In this document: piece after piece, positions 38,801 through 50,800 of the stretch
Layout: every line of letters starts with the position of its first letter
Position numbering within the stretch: the first letter of the stretch is position 1
Origin: Mactra quadrangularis
Taxonomy: Eukaryota > Mollusca > Bivalvia > Venerida > Mactridae
DNA length: 64,000 nt
Assembly: GCA_025267735.1 (NCBI GenBank)
Contig: CM046301.1
Span: 55,385,872-55,449,871, forward strand
Direction: 5' to 3'
The notes under the pieces: generated by a model
What the model saw: only the letters and a program-made list of their open reading frames with translations
The model's database searches: none
Told to the model about the DNA's origin: nothing
Program-made: the position numbers and the translations under genes

Positions 38801-41800
38801 TCTGAATAGACTTTTGAATGGACATCTGTCCATTTGCAACTTATAACAGTCTACAGACACATTCATAATGCATATATATGATTTTTGCGAAAAGACTTCT
38901 GAATAGACTTTTGAATGGACATCTGTCCATTTGCAACTTTATAACAGTCTACAGACACATTCATAATGCATATATATGATTTTTGCGAAAAGACTTCAGA
39001 ATAGACTTTTGAATGGACATCTGTCTATTTGCAACTTTATTACAGTCTACAGACACATTCATAATGCATATATTTGATTTTGCGAATAAACTTCTGAAAA
39101 GACTTTTGAATGGACAGCTCTCTTTTTGAAACTCTATAATAGACTTCTAACACATTCTGAACGCATTTTCCGATTTTTTCGAATAGACTTCTGAATAGAC
39201 TTTGAATGGACATCTTTCTATTCGCTACTTTATATCAGAATTCAGCCACATTCTAAATGCATATGCATATGATGTTGCGAATAGACTTCTGAATAGACAT
39301 TTGAATGGACAGCAGTGTATTCGCTACTGTTTGTAAGTTCTGACTCATTCTGAACGGATTTTACAAATTTTGCGAATAGACTTCTGAATAGACTTTTGAA
39401 TGGACTTTTGATTGGACATTTGTCTATTTGTAACTTTATAACAGTCTACAGACACATTCATAATGCATATATTTGATTTTGCGAAAAGACTTCTGAATAG
39501 ACTTTTGAATGGACAGCTCTCTATTCGAAAATCTATAATAGACTTCTGGATCATTATGGACGCATTTACCAGATTTTGCGAATAGACTTCTGAATAGACT
39601 TTTGAATGGACATCTGTCTATTTGCAACTTATAACAGTCTACAGACACATTCATAATGCATATATATGATTTTTGCGAAAAGACTTCTGAATAGACTTTT
39701 GAATGGACATCTGTCTATTTGCAACTTTATAACAGTCTACAGACACATTCATAATGCATATATATGATTTTTGCGAAAAGACTTCTGAATAGACTTTTGA
39801 ATGGACAGCTCTCTATTCGAAAATCTTTAATAGACTTCTGGATCATTATGGACGCATTTACCAGATTTTGTGAATAGACTTCTGAATAGACTTTTGAATG
39901 GGCATCTGTCTATTTGCAACTTTATAACAGTCTACAGACACATTCATAATGCATATATATGATTTTTGCGAAAAGACTATTGAATAGTTTTTTGAATGGA
40001 CATCTGTCTATTTGCAACTTTATAACAGTCTACAAACACATTCATAATGCATATATATGATTTTTGCGAAAAGACTTCTGAAAAGACTTTTGAATGGACA
40101 GCTCTCTATTCGAAAATCTATAATAGACTTCTGGATCATTATGGACGCATTTACAAGATTTTGCGAATAGACTTCTGAATAGACTTTTGAATGGACATCT
40201 GTCCATTTGCAACTTATAACAGTCTACAGACACATTCATAATGCATATATATGATTTTTGCGAAAAGACTTCTGAATAGACTTTTGAATGGACAGCTCTC
40301 TATTCGAAAATCTATAATAGACTTCTGGATCATTATGGACGCATTTACCAGAATTTTCGAATAGACTTCTGAATAGACTTTTGAATGGACATCTGTCTAT
40401 TTGCAACTTTATAACAGTCTACAAACACATTCATAATGCATATATATGATTTTTGCGAAAAGACTTCTGAAAAGACTTTTGAATGGACATCTGTCTATTT
40501 GCAACTTTATAACAGTCTACAGACACATTCATAATGCATATATATGATTTTTGCGAAAAGACTTCTGAATAGACTTTTGAATGGACATCTGTCCATTTGC
40601 AACTTTATAACAGTCTACAGACACATTCATAATGCATATATATGATTTTTGCGAAAAGACTTCAGAATAGACTTTTGAATGGACATCTGTCTATTTGCAA
40701 CTTTATTACAGTCTACAGACACATTCATAATGCATATATTTGATTTTGTGAATAAACTTCTGAAAAGACTTTTGAATGGACAGCTCTCTTTTTGAAACTC
40801 TATAATAGACTTCTAACACATTCTGAACGCATTTTCCGATTTTTTCGAATAGACTTCTGAATAGACTTTGAATGGACATCTTTCTATTCGCTACTTTATA
40901 TCAGAATTCAGCCACATTCTAAATGCATATGCATATGATGTTGCGAATAGACTTCTGAATAGACATTTGAATGGACAGCAGTGTATTCGCTACTGTTTGT
41001 AAGTTCTGACTCATTCTGAACGGATTTTACAAATTTTGCGAATAGACTTCTGAATAGACTTTTGAATGGACTTTTGATTGGACATTTGTCTATTTGTAAC
41101 TTTATAACAGTCTACAGACACATTCATAATGCATATATTTGATTTTGCGAAAAGACTTCTGAATAGACTTTTGAATGGACAGCTCTCTATTCGAAAATCT
41201 ATAATAGACTTCTGGATCATTATGGACGCATTTACCAGATTTTGCGAATAGACTTCTGAATAGACTTTTGAATGGACATCTGTCTATTTGCAACTTATAA
41301 CAGTCTACAGACACATTCATAATGCATATATATGATTTTTGCGAAAAGACTTCTGAATAGACTTTTGAATGGACATCTGTCTATTTGCAACTTTATAACA
41401 GTCTACAGACACATTCATAATGCATATATATGATTTTTGCGAAAAGACTTCTGAATAGACTTTTGAATGGACAGCTCTCTATTCGAAAATCTTTAATAGA
41501 CTTCTGGATCATTATGGACGCATTTACCAGAATTTGTGAATAGACTTCTGAATAGACTTTTGAATGGGCATCTGTCTATTTGCAACTTTATAACAGTCTA
41601 CAGACACATTCATAATGCATATATATGATTTTTGCGAAAAGACTTTTGAATAGTTTTTTGAATGGACATCTGTCTATTTGCAACTTTATAACAGTCTACA
41701 AACACATTCCTAATGCATATATATGAGTTTTGCGAAAAGACTTCTGAATAGACTTTTGAATGGACAGCTCTCTATTCGAAAATCTATAATAGACTTCTGG

Positions 41801-44800
41801 ATCATTATGGACGCATTTACCAGATTTTGTGAATAGACTTCTGAATAGACTTTTGAATGGGCATCTGTCTATTTGCAACTTTATAACAGTCTACAGACAC
41901 ATTCATAATGCATATATATGATTTTTGCGAAAAGACTTTTGAATAGTTTTTTTAAAGGACATCTGTCTATTTGCAACTTTATAACAGTCTACAAACACAT
42001 TCATAATGCATATATATGATTTTTGCGAAAAGACTTCTGAAAAGACTTTTGAATGGACAGCTCTCTATTCGAAAATCTATAATAGACTTCTGGATCATTA
42101 TGGACGCATTTACAAGATTTTGCGAATAGACTTCTGAATAGACTTTTGAATGGACATCTGTCCATTTGCAACTTATAACAGTCTACAGACACATTCATAA
42201 TGCATATATATGATTTTTGCGAAAAGACTTCTGAATAGACTTTTGAATGGACAGCTCTCTATACGAAAATCTATAATAGACTTCTGGATCATTATGGACG
42301 CATTTACCAGAATTTTCGAATAGACTTCTGAATAGACTTTTGAATGGACATCTGTCTATTTGCAACTTTATAACAGTCTACAGACACATTCATAATGCAT
42401 ATATATAATTTTTGCGAAAAGACTTCTGAATAGACTTTTGAATGGACACCTGTCCATTTGCAACTTTATAACAGTCTACAGACACATTCATAATGCATAT
42501 ATATGATTTTTGCGAAAAGACTTCAGAATAGACTTTTGAATGGACATCTGTCTATTTGCAACTTTATTACAGTCTACAGACACATTCATAATGCATATAT
42601 TTGATTTTGCGAATAAACTTCTGAAAAGACTTTTGAATGGACAGCTCTCTTTTTGAAACTCTATAATAGACTTCTAACACATTCTGAACGCATTTTCCGA
42701 TTTTTTCGAATAGACTTCTGAATAGACTTTGAATGGACATCTTTCTATTCGCTACTTTATATCAGAATTCAGCCACATTCTAAATGCATATGCATATGAT
42801 GTTGCGAATAGACTTCTGAATAGACATTTGAATGGACAGCAGTGTATTCGCTACTGTTTGTAAGTTCTGACTCATTCTGAACGGATTTTACAAATTTTGC
42901 GAATAGACTTCTGAATAGACTTTTGAATGGACAGCTCTCTATTCGAACTCTATAATAGAATAGACTTCTGAATAGACATTTAAATGGACATCTGTCTATT
43001 TGCAATTTTTAAATAGACTACAGACACATTCTTTAAGCATATATATGATTTTGCGAATAGACTTCTGAATAAACTTTTGAATGGACAGCTCTCTATTTGT
43101 AAATCTAAAATAGACTTCAGACTCATTCCAATCGCATTCACCAGATTTTCAAATAGACTTTTGAATAGACATTTGAATGGATATCTGTCAATTCCAAACT
43201 TAATAATAGACTTCAGACACAGTCTTAAAGCACATATATGATTTTGTGAATAGATATCCGAATAGACTTTTGAATGGACATTTGTCCCTGGCATTTTGGG
43301 AATAGACATCTTGCTCTTTCAGATTGCATCACTATGTTTTTGCGAATAAACTTCTGAATAGACTTTTGAATGGACTTTTGTCTCTTTGCGTATTCCACGA
43401 GAAGACTTTTAAATCAGTTTGATTGCATTACTGGCTTTTTTCGAAAAGACTTCGGAATAGACTTTTGAATGGACATTTGTCTATTTATGTATTCTATGAA
43501 AAGACTTTTAAATGTGTTTGATTGCACTAGTGACTTTTTTCGAATAGACTTCTGAATAGATTTCCGAATAGACAGCTGTCTTTTCGGCATTTTGTGTACA
43601 GATTTTTGTACAGATTTTTGAACTTACCTATATCTATGTATACAGTAAATGCGAATAGATTTCTGCATGAATAGACTTCTCAATACATAGCTGTCTATTG
43701 AGCGAATAGATTTTTGAATAGAGAATAGACAATAGATAGCTAACTTCACAGACCTCGGTATTTTATGATTTTCCTCAATACCCAACCTAAACACTGAAAA
43801 CTGAAGTAAAATAAGATTAAATTCTGTACGATGTCTGTTGATTTGATGTAAAATGATGTGTACGACGTCTGTTGATGTGCTTGTCCGACTACTGTTGATG
43901 CAAATTGTTGATTTGTTGCATTCTGTACGATGTCTATTGATATTAATTTATGATAATATACTTGTTGCTTTATCATTTCCGCCACCGAAGTAAAGAAGTA
44001 GACCATGTTGTGAAGATGTGCATAAAGAAAATAACCTCTGGTAGAATTTTAGATAAGGGAGATATTTCACTTTAATTTTGTACAATAACAATTTTAAGCT
44101 TGAGAGCAGTAGATACACAAAAAGTTTCATACACTGACCACAAAAAGAAAGTATACAGTTCATTATTTCTTTTTTCATTATATAGTATTTTATGATCTTC
44201 ACTTTTGCTTTTGTAATTTTATTTTACATAGTGGAAAAAACATGCTTAACATTTATTTATATTTCAATACAAAAACAACAAATTCAATATAATTGAATTA
44301 TCAAATTTCAATCAAAATTACAGGAGAGGTCCGTAAAGGCCTGTCCACGACGGCAATACAAATAGCACTTAAACACAGTTAGTATTTGGTGTAACCCTCT
44401 ACAACAATCCTGCGTGGCATACCTCTAACCAGCCTCTGGTACTTCTCCACAGTGGTTCTGGACTAGTGCGATTAAAGATTAGCTTCCAGCTATGTAAGGT
44501 TACGTGAGCGATACTGTCGCACAGCTGTTTTCAACTTAAACCACAAGAGTTCAATAGGGTTTAAGTCTGGGCTCTTCGGGGCCAACATATCAGTTCCATG
44601 ATGTCATTATTCTCTTTCTGTTTATGTGTTCATTCATTCTCCTGCGAAAGTAAAACCCACCATCATTCTGGAAGAGAGTGAATCTTGACTCATCTGTACA
44701 CATATGTACATCACTTCAGTCTACCCTGGTCCAGTCTGCATGATTGTTGGCAAATTCCATCCGTTTTGCACGATGAACAGCTGTCAGGAGTGGTTTCTTC

Positions 44801-47800
44801 ACTGCTCATTCTGCATTAGAAAAAAATGTTTAACTCGGGTCAAATAGGCAAAAGTGTAATGCACTAAGTTTCAGGTTCAATCTGATAATAACCCAATCAA
44901 ATTTCTGCTTGCATACTCGCTTATCCTGGACAACAACGCCCTACTAGACATCTGTTTACGAAGATTTTTTAAGGTCAAAACAACAATGAAAGTGAAAGAA
45001 GAAAGAAAATACTAAGCAAAACCTCACCTTGTTACTCCCTTTCTTCGGCAAACTTGACAACAAGCTCCCTTTGCTGGAACTTGGCCGCACACTCAACCCT
45101 CTGTTCAATTGTTAGTCACTTGATCACTTTTCTTCTTGAAAATAAGTGTCAGCAAAAGTGAATAACTACCAATACCATTATTTCAAGGAATTTCATTCAA
45201 TTGATGAGTACCAAAGTAAACAAAATTTTACCCCCCTCCCCTCATAGCAGAATACTGAAAAAAAATCCTTCCAACCTATGAAATTGTGGTCTTTAAGGAA
45301 ATTACCCCTTTATTTTTTTAATTTGATGTACTCCTTTAATTGACAGTTATCTCCCTTCTTAAAATGTAATGTTTCGGCCTTCCCATGCCGAAAAACTGAT
45401 GTTTGGTCATATTTTGTCTGTAAAATTAGTTTTAGACACTGTATACTTTAATTAGGTGGGCACAAACAAAGGGTACAAAAGTACAATTAAGTTAAATATA
45501 ACCTGTTTTATGAATTATGCATTGCTTAAGCTAGTGGTACATGACTAAACTCTTAAAACGCAATAATATCATATTAAATCACACAATTAAATCAAACGAA
45601 GTCGTACAATACTTTAAAGCCCGTGTCACATATTCGCGAGTTGGTACTGCGAGTTTCCGCGACGATGGGCGAGTTTAATCTCATGGCCAAAATGAAAGAG
45701 TTGTCACGACATTTGTTTATAAAGAGTCTTGCACGGCATCTGCTCGAGTGTTGTACGACACTCACACGAGACGTCCACGATCATCGACGGTCAGCGATGA
45801 TTTATAGCGATCGACATACGAGCGACATGTACACGATATTCTCTCGACATCTAACGACATTCATACGAGCTACTACGAGTTTCGACGATTTATCCCGATT
45901 TAAACGCGACATGTTAACGAGTTCATTACGATCCGTGGAGAGAGTAGTGCGACACACATTTTAGATGACACGACATCTTGCGAAGGCTGTATAAATAGCA
46001 AGCAAAGCGCATGAGCACCAAAAGGTGAAAGACATGCAGGATGATCAGACTGGTGGCATTGATGGCGCATGTAGATGAAGAAGATGCCGATGATGACCTT
46101 GAAATATCAAGATTGATTTAAAATCGTTTAATAAGAGATAGTATTGGCAGAGCGCGCCGACAGTGTTGGGTTAGACCATGGATTATGAGAAGGGTTGACT
46201 TTGGACATACTGACCGTCTGATGCGTGAGCTTAAAATGGAAGACAAAAAATCGTTTACCAACTTTCTGCGTTTACATCCAGAGATGTTCATCAAAATGAA
46301 TGTTGACAGATTCCTTCCGAAGTATATTTAACTCGCGATAATGTCGTGTGATTGTCGCAAGGAGGTCGCGCAAACTGAAGATGTTGCAAAAACTCGCAAA
46401 GACTCGCGCACATATCGCGGTGGTAGATTTCACGGCGAGATGTGACGACATTACTACGACACGAGTACGAGTTTTCACGACACGCATACGACATCTTCCC
46501 GACATCTACACGAGATGAAAAGTTCGGCGACCCACCGCGAGAATTTTAAACGGTTTAAAATTGTCGCAGCGACATGCCAAGACGCTGCGACATGTGGAGA
46601 GATGCATCAACATCAGTACGAGATCTACACGATACCAGCCGAGTTGCTGCGAGTTGAATCTCGCAAAAACTCGCGGTCAAATGTTTTGCCTGTGTGACAC
46701 GGGCTTTACATAAAATCGTTAGTAGTCGTACACAATCATTTGTCGAAGTCGTACAGTATGTCGGCGAATGCACATGACATAAACGTCAAGTTTACACATA
46801 GTTGCATTCAACATTCTGATAAATTATTGATATAATACAATAAATAATTTATTTTATACCAAAAATTCTTCATACAATAACATGAATGTGATTTGTTTTC
46901 TCGAAATCGAGTTTACAAGACAAGCTATGGATGTCAACAAAGCAAAATAGTTCGTGATTTGGAAGTGATTGTTAACGTTTTTACTGTAAAAGAACGATAT
47001 AGTATAAGCAAAACTGCTGCAAATAGTTTATCACGAGCTAAGGTTTATTTTGAAAATCTGTCTATGTACCAGAAGATTTGTTATCCCAATAAAAACTATT
47101 AAATTGTACTTCTGTATAGATTCACTACCAATCGCAATCACTGATGTCGTACAGTCGTTTATACACCGTGAGAGTCCTTTAACTAGTTAAATACGCAGAT
47201 ATGTGCTTTAAAGGTACTAGTTTACAGGTTTGGTTTAATTTTTCTATAATTTCAAAAATTCCATTCAATGTCTGTAATTGTGTCAAAAAGAATAATTCAT
47301 ATTATTTCAAGACAAACTGACAAATATGTTGCAAGAAATATACAATAAAAGTCACAAAAATACACTAAAAGTGTCTGTACCGTGACATACGGGGTAGATT
47401 TTTAATACAATGTACATGAAACACCATCATTTGTAGTTGTATGTCAATTTGCACTAAACTTGTCATTATCAAAACACTACTTTCCTGTTTCCAAAAATAT
47501 TTCCATACAATTTTGATAGTTTTAGAAAAAGTTGATATTTAAGTTGAAATCTGTGAATGAATACCTTTAACAATTATATTTTGTCAACAAGCTCAATTAT
47601 AAAACGGTCCCGTGTACTCGTGTACGAGTTTTAACTATATATACTTTCATTATAATTATCCGCATTATTGCTTTTCAATCTTTTCAACCGGATTATATAC
47701 ATATTTCTCTTTTCATATTTTATCTAAGTATGTTGGGGAAAAAATAATATTGGTCTTTTCCGGATACATTTCTAACAGCCCTGGTATATTATATATAAAT

Positions 47801-50800
47801 TAGCGTGCATATATACGAGAGACTATTTATACGAAAGTACTAATACGGGGGCCAGAGGGGTCCACCGTGCATTCCCTCTAGACTTTTTGCCACTTATGCT
47901 AAATTGTTCCTTAGGGTCAACTGATTCAGAATCCGCGTTGTTCTCAAAAAAACTCTTGCGCACTACCTGAAATGTCACAGTTTCCATGGCAACCCCATGT
48001 TTTTTGTCGAAACTGCCGGTGTTTGTAAAATCAATAATAACTTGAACAAGTTATTAGTATCATATCAAAGCTGAGACACTGGCCTTTAGAAATATATGTT
48101 AAACTATCCGCTAAAATACAGTTTAATTTATGAAAATAACCGAAAAACATAAACAATGCAGAAAAATATCGGTTTTTTTTTCAATTACATGCATATCTTT
48201 TAATTTCCAATCCTTATTTTGGAGAAATGATACATTTATTTTGTTACAAATATTTCTGGAAGGTCTACTCTATCAGATTCAAAATTATTTTTATGACAGA
48301 AGAACTATTTATGTATGTCAAAACCGTTTCCATAGCAACGCATTATTTTATGATCATTTGATCATAAGTATTGAACTCTAGTGCCAGTGGAGATGTACAA
48401 TAAAACATCAGGTTATTTGTTTGAACGTCGAAAGTATGGTTTAGTTAGGAATAAATAACACTCGCTATACAATCTTCTTGATTCAACAAAAAAAACGTAT
48501 CGATAGCTCATTAGTGGTCATACCTTTTCTAGATGTTTGAATTGTGCATCAATTTCATCATCTACTGTAATGATACAGTAATCAAATCACAGTTGCCATA
48601 ACATCTAACTTAAGAATTTAAAACTATGATATTCGATCCTTAATTAAGTTCATACGACGCATAAATAAAATTTTCTAATGTCAATAATGACTAATAACTG
48701 GTATAGTGAATCATGAACGTAACTTTGTCAATGCTCTGCACATGTACGGACAACAAGAGGGCCATGATAGCTCGTTATCGCTCAACCAATACCACTGAAG
48801 GTCCGTGTGTCCTAGTATTTGATCCCAGGTGACCCATATTCGAACTTGACCCAGAAATATTCATAACGACATTAAAAACCAAATTTTTCAGGATATTTGA
48901 ATAAAAAAGTAGCCATAAGAGTGTTAACAAGATTTTTGTATATTTAGCTCCTTTGACCTAGTTTTTTACTTTTGAATCCGAGATGCCTCATGTTCAAACT
49001 CATTCAAGCAATTAACTCGACAATCATCCTTACAAAGCTTAATGATAATTGAGGGGAAATAGGACCACTGGAGTGTTCACAAGCAAATGTGGGTGAACGA
49101 CGGACGGCAGACGGCAGACGACGGACGCTCGACATTCAACGATCCTAAAAACTCACCCTTTGCTAGCTCAAGTGAGCTAAAAAATATAAAGATGAGATCT
49201 CCCGTACAAATGAACTGTCGATATGCTATTGTTTTCGAATAAAAGAGAGTGTAAAAAGAGAGTATACAGTGAATATAGCGAATTCCATGTTGTTTGATGA
49301 TTATTTTCTAAACAGTATAATTTTCTGAGAAACTAAATTATAATATGACGTAGACGTTGATGGCAGTCTTCATAAGCAGCTATTCTTTAGACCGCTATTA
49401 TATAGGATCTCCTGTCATTGCACAGGGTGTCACGTCGAGATGACCTTTGTGTCGTCCAATCAATGTTTTGGACGAAACACAATCTGATCAATAGCATCGA
49501 AATTCCGTTATTTCAGTTTTAATTCCGAGTTTTGTGAGCTATTTTGACGGTTGTGTTATTTAGAGTCTGTGATTGGACAGTTCTTTGTAAATGACGTCAC
49601 AGTTGACGTTAACAAGTCACCACTGAGCATAATGATTTCGTCATTATGTTATAAAAGGTTATCTAAACGTCACTTGTTATTTAAAGAAGCCAGATCCAAA
49701 ATTATTGAAGTCACGAGCGAACAATTTTAGCTCGATTTTTTTAAAATCATTGTCTTGATGACGTCATTGTTATCTTTTGGCTCGCAGCAATGGCTCTTTA
49801 TAGTGTTAGTGCTAATATTATATGTGACTATATATTTCATTTGCATTATAACTCGCAGACAGAATGTTAATTCTTATAATGCATTATATATGGGCGATAA
49901 ATATTGTTAAACTACAATAGTTTGTCTCAAATCTAGATTATTCTGGATCATTTACGTAGATGTAAACATATCCACCAACATTGCTGTACATTATGTAATA
50001 TCTAACTATTTCAGATGAGTTATTACTTTTAATGACTGATGAGCCTTCTCCACACAGACTTACTGGTGCTATGATGAGACTTGAACCTCCAAGGTAAATT
50101 CATTTAATGACAGTTTCATTCGTTTTTACAGTGCAACCTCTCCAATCTGACATCTCGCAATATTTACTGTGGCGTAATATGTGACTAAAAACGAAGGAAA
50201 AACATGGCGGATCTTTTCGGCTCGTCTAAACACATATTTTCAGAAATTTATCGCCTTTGTCTACTTTTTTCTAAAAGATTCATGTAGCCTATCAAATGCT
50301 TATTCGTTTCCGACGTATTTTGATATATTTGCTTTGGTAATCCGTTTAGAAGATTCTATTAACACTTTTTAAGTTCGTAGTTTCTGAACATCAACAAACC
50401 AACGGTTGTAAAAATATACAATCTTGACAAGAGTTCATTTGACCAACGAAACCCATCAACAAGATAAAGATGTCAAATTCTATCCAAAACCAACCACCAT
50501 ATGATAGGGTATAACTCTTATGGAACAAAAATCAAGAAATTACATACATACTCGGCTAAAACTTAGTTAAGACGAGGACAAAAATCCGCCATTATAAATT
50601 AGTTTGATCACATCTTACGCTACCCTGATATTAAACGCCTATGAAAAAGCCACAATTGTCACCAACGGTGTTATTCTCAATGAATTTATCCTATCTGCCT
50701 TATAGTACTCATTTTTTTGCTAACAATATATTAGTCAATATGTGCCACTATGGGTGTTACACTGCTGTTTACCGACTATGTACATGGAAACTAACTAATT

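Larger units (their letters stand above)
31744..43755. mobile_element. Giant 12-kb foldback transposon with satellite arms, 9-bp target duplication
   Basis: Starts AGGTCTGTGAAGTTAGCTAT and ends with the exact reverse complement. CGGTATTTT flanks it at 31735-31743 and 43756-43764: a perfect 9-bp target duplication. Left arm ~31744-36420, core ~36421-37033, right arm ~37034-43755. The arms are inverted arrays of ~98-bp units. Drosophila Foldback and related MULE-type elements have the same plan: long arms of short tandem repeats and 9-bp duplications. No transposase was seen, so it is probably non-autonomous. It is inserted in the left end of the 31692-47170 element, in the sub-terminal repeat of that host. 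Confidence 0.9.
31692..47170. mobile_element. Outer DNA transposon, CACGGTG ends, 5-bp AGAGT target duplication
   Basis: The 16-base terminus CACGGTGTATAAACGA (31692-31707) is exactly mirrored at 47155-47170, and AGAGT flanks both ends (31687-31691, 47171-47175). Without the 12-kb foldback and its 9-bp duplication the element is about 3.46 kb. Sub-terminal motif CTGTACGA(T/C)GTCTGTTGAT recurs at 31716, 43825, 43857, 43881 (degenerate) and 43922. CAC-starting ends with a 5-bp duplication are known for Transib/ProtoRAG transposons; this assignment is inferred from ends only. No transposase is recognisable: the remaining interior holds a Tc1/mariner scrap, a Harbinger-derived insertion and unassigned AT-rich sequence. 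Confidence 0.75.
47171..50014. other. Rest of HHIP-like intron 6
   Basis: No coding sequence. Holds the AGCTCA-type repeat (48746-49182) and a decayed CAATCTCCG-family copy (49340-49680); otherwise AT-rich unique sequence. Confidence 0.55.

Noticed and set aside
31700..43700. CRISPR-like array or tandem array of small genes (many ~65-residue open frames such as '..CPFKSLFRSLFAK..')
   Set aside because: Units are ~98 bases with no unique spacers, occur in both orientations, and the open frames are by-products of a repeat unit with few stops. The host is an animal, so CRISPR is out.
31744..43755. Centromeric or other chromosomal satellite
   Set aside because: The mirror-image arms, exact termini and 9-bp duplication show an inserted element, not a locally expanded satellite.
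45623..46697. Four overlapping open frames with Arg/Thr/Ser-rich sequence
   Set aside because: They arise from the CGAC/ACGAG word repeats of the Harbinger-derived element; only the short transposase fragment at 46065-46331 has family similarity.
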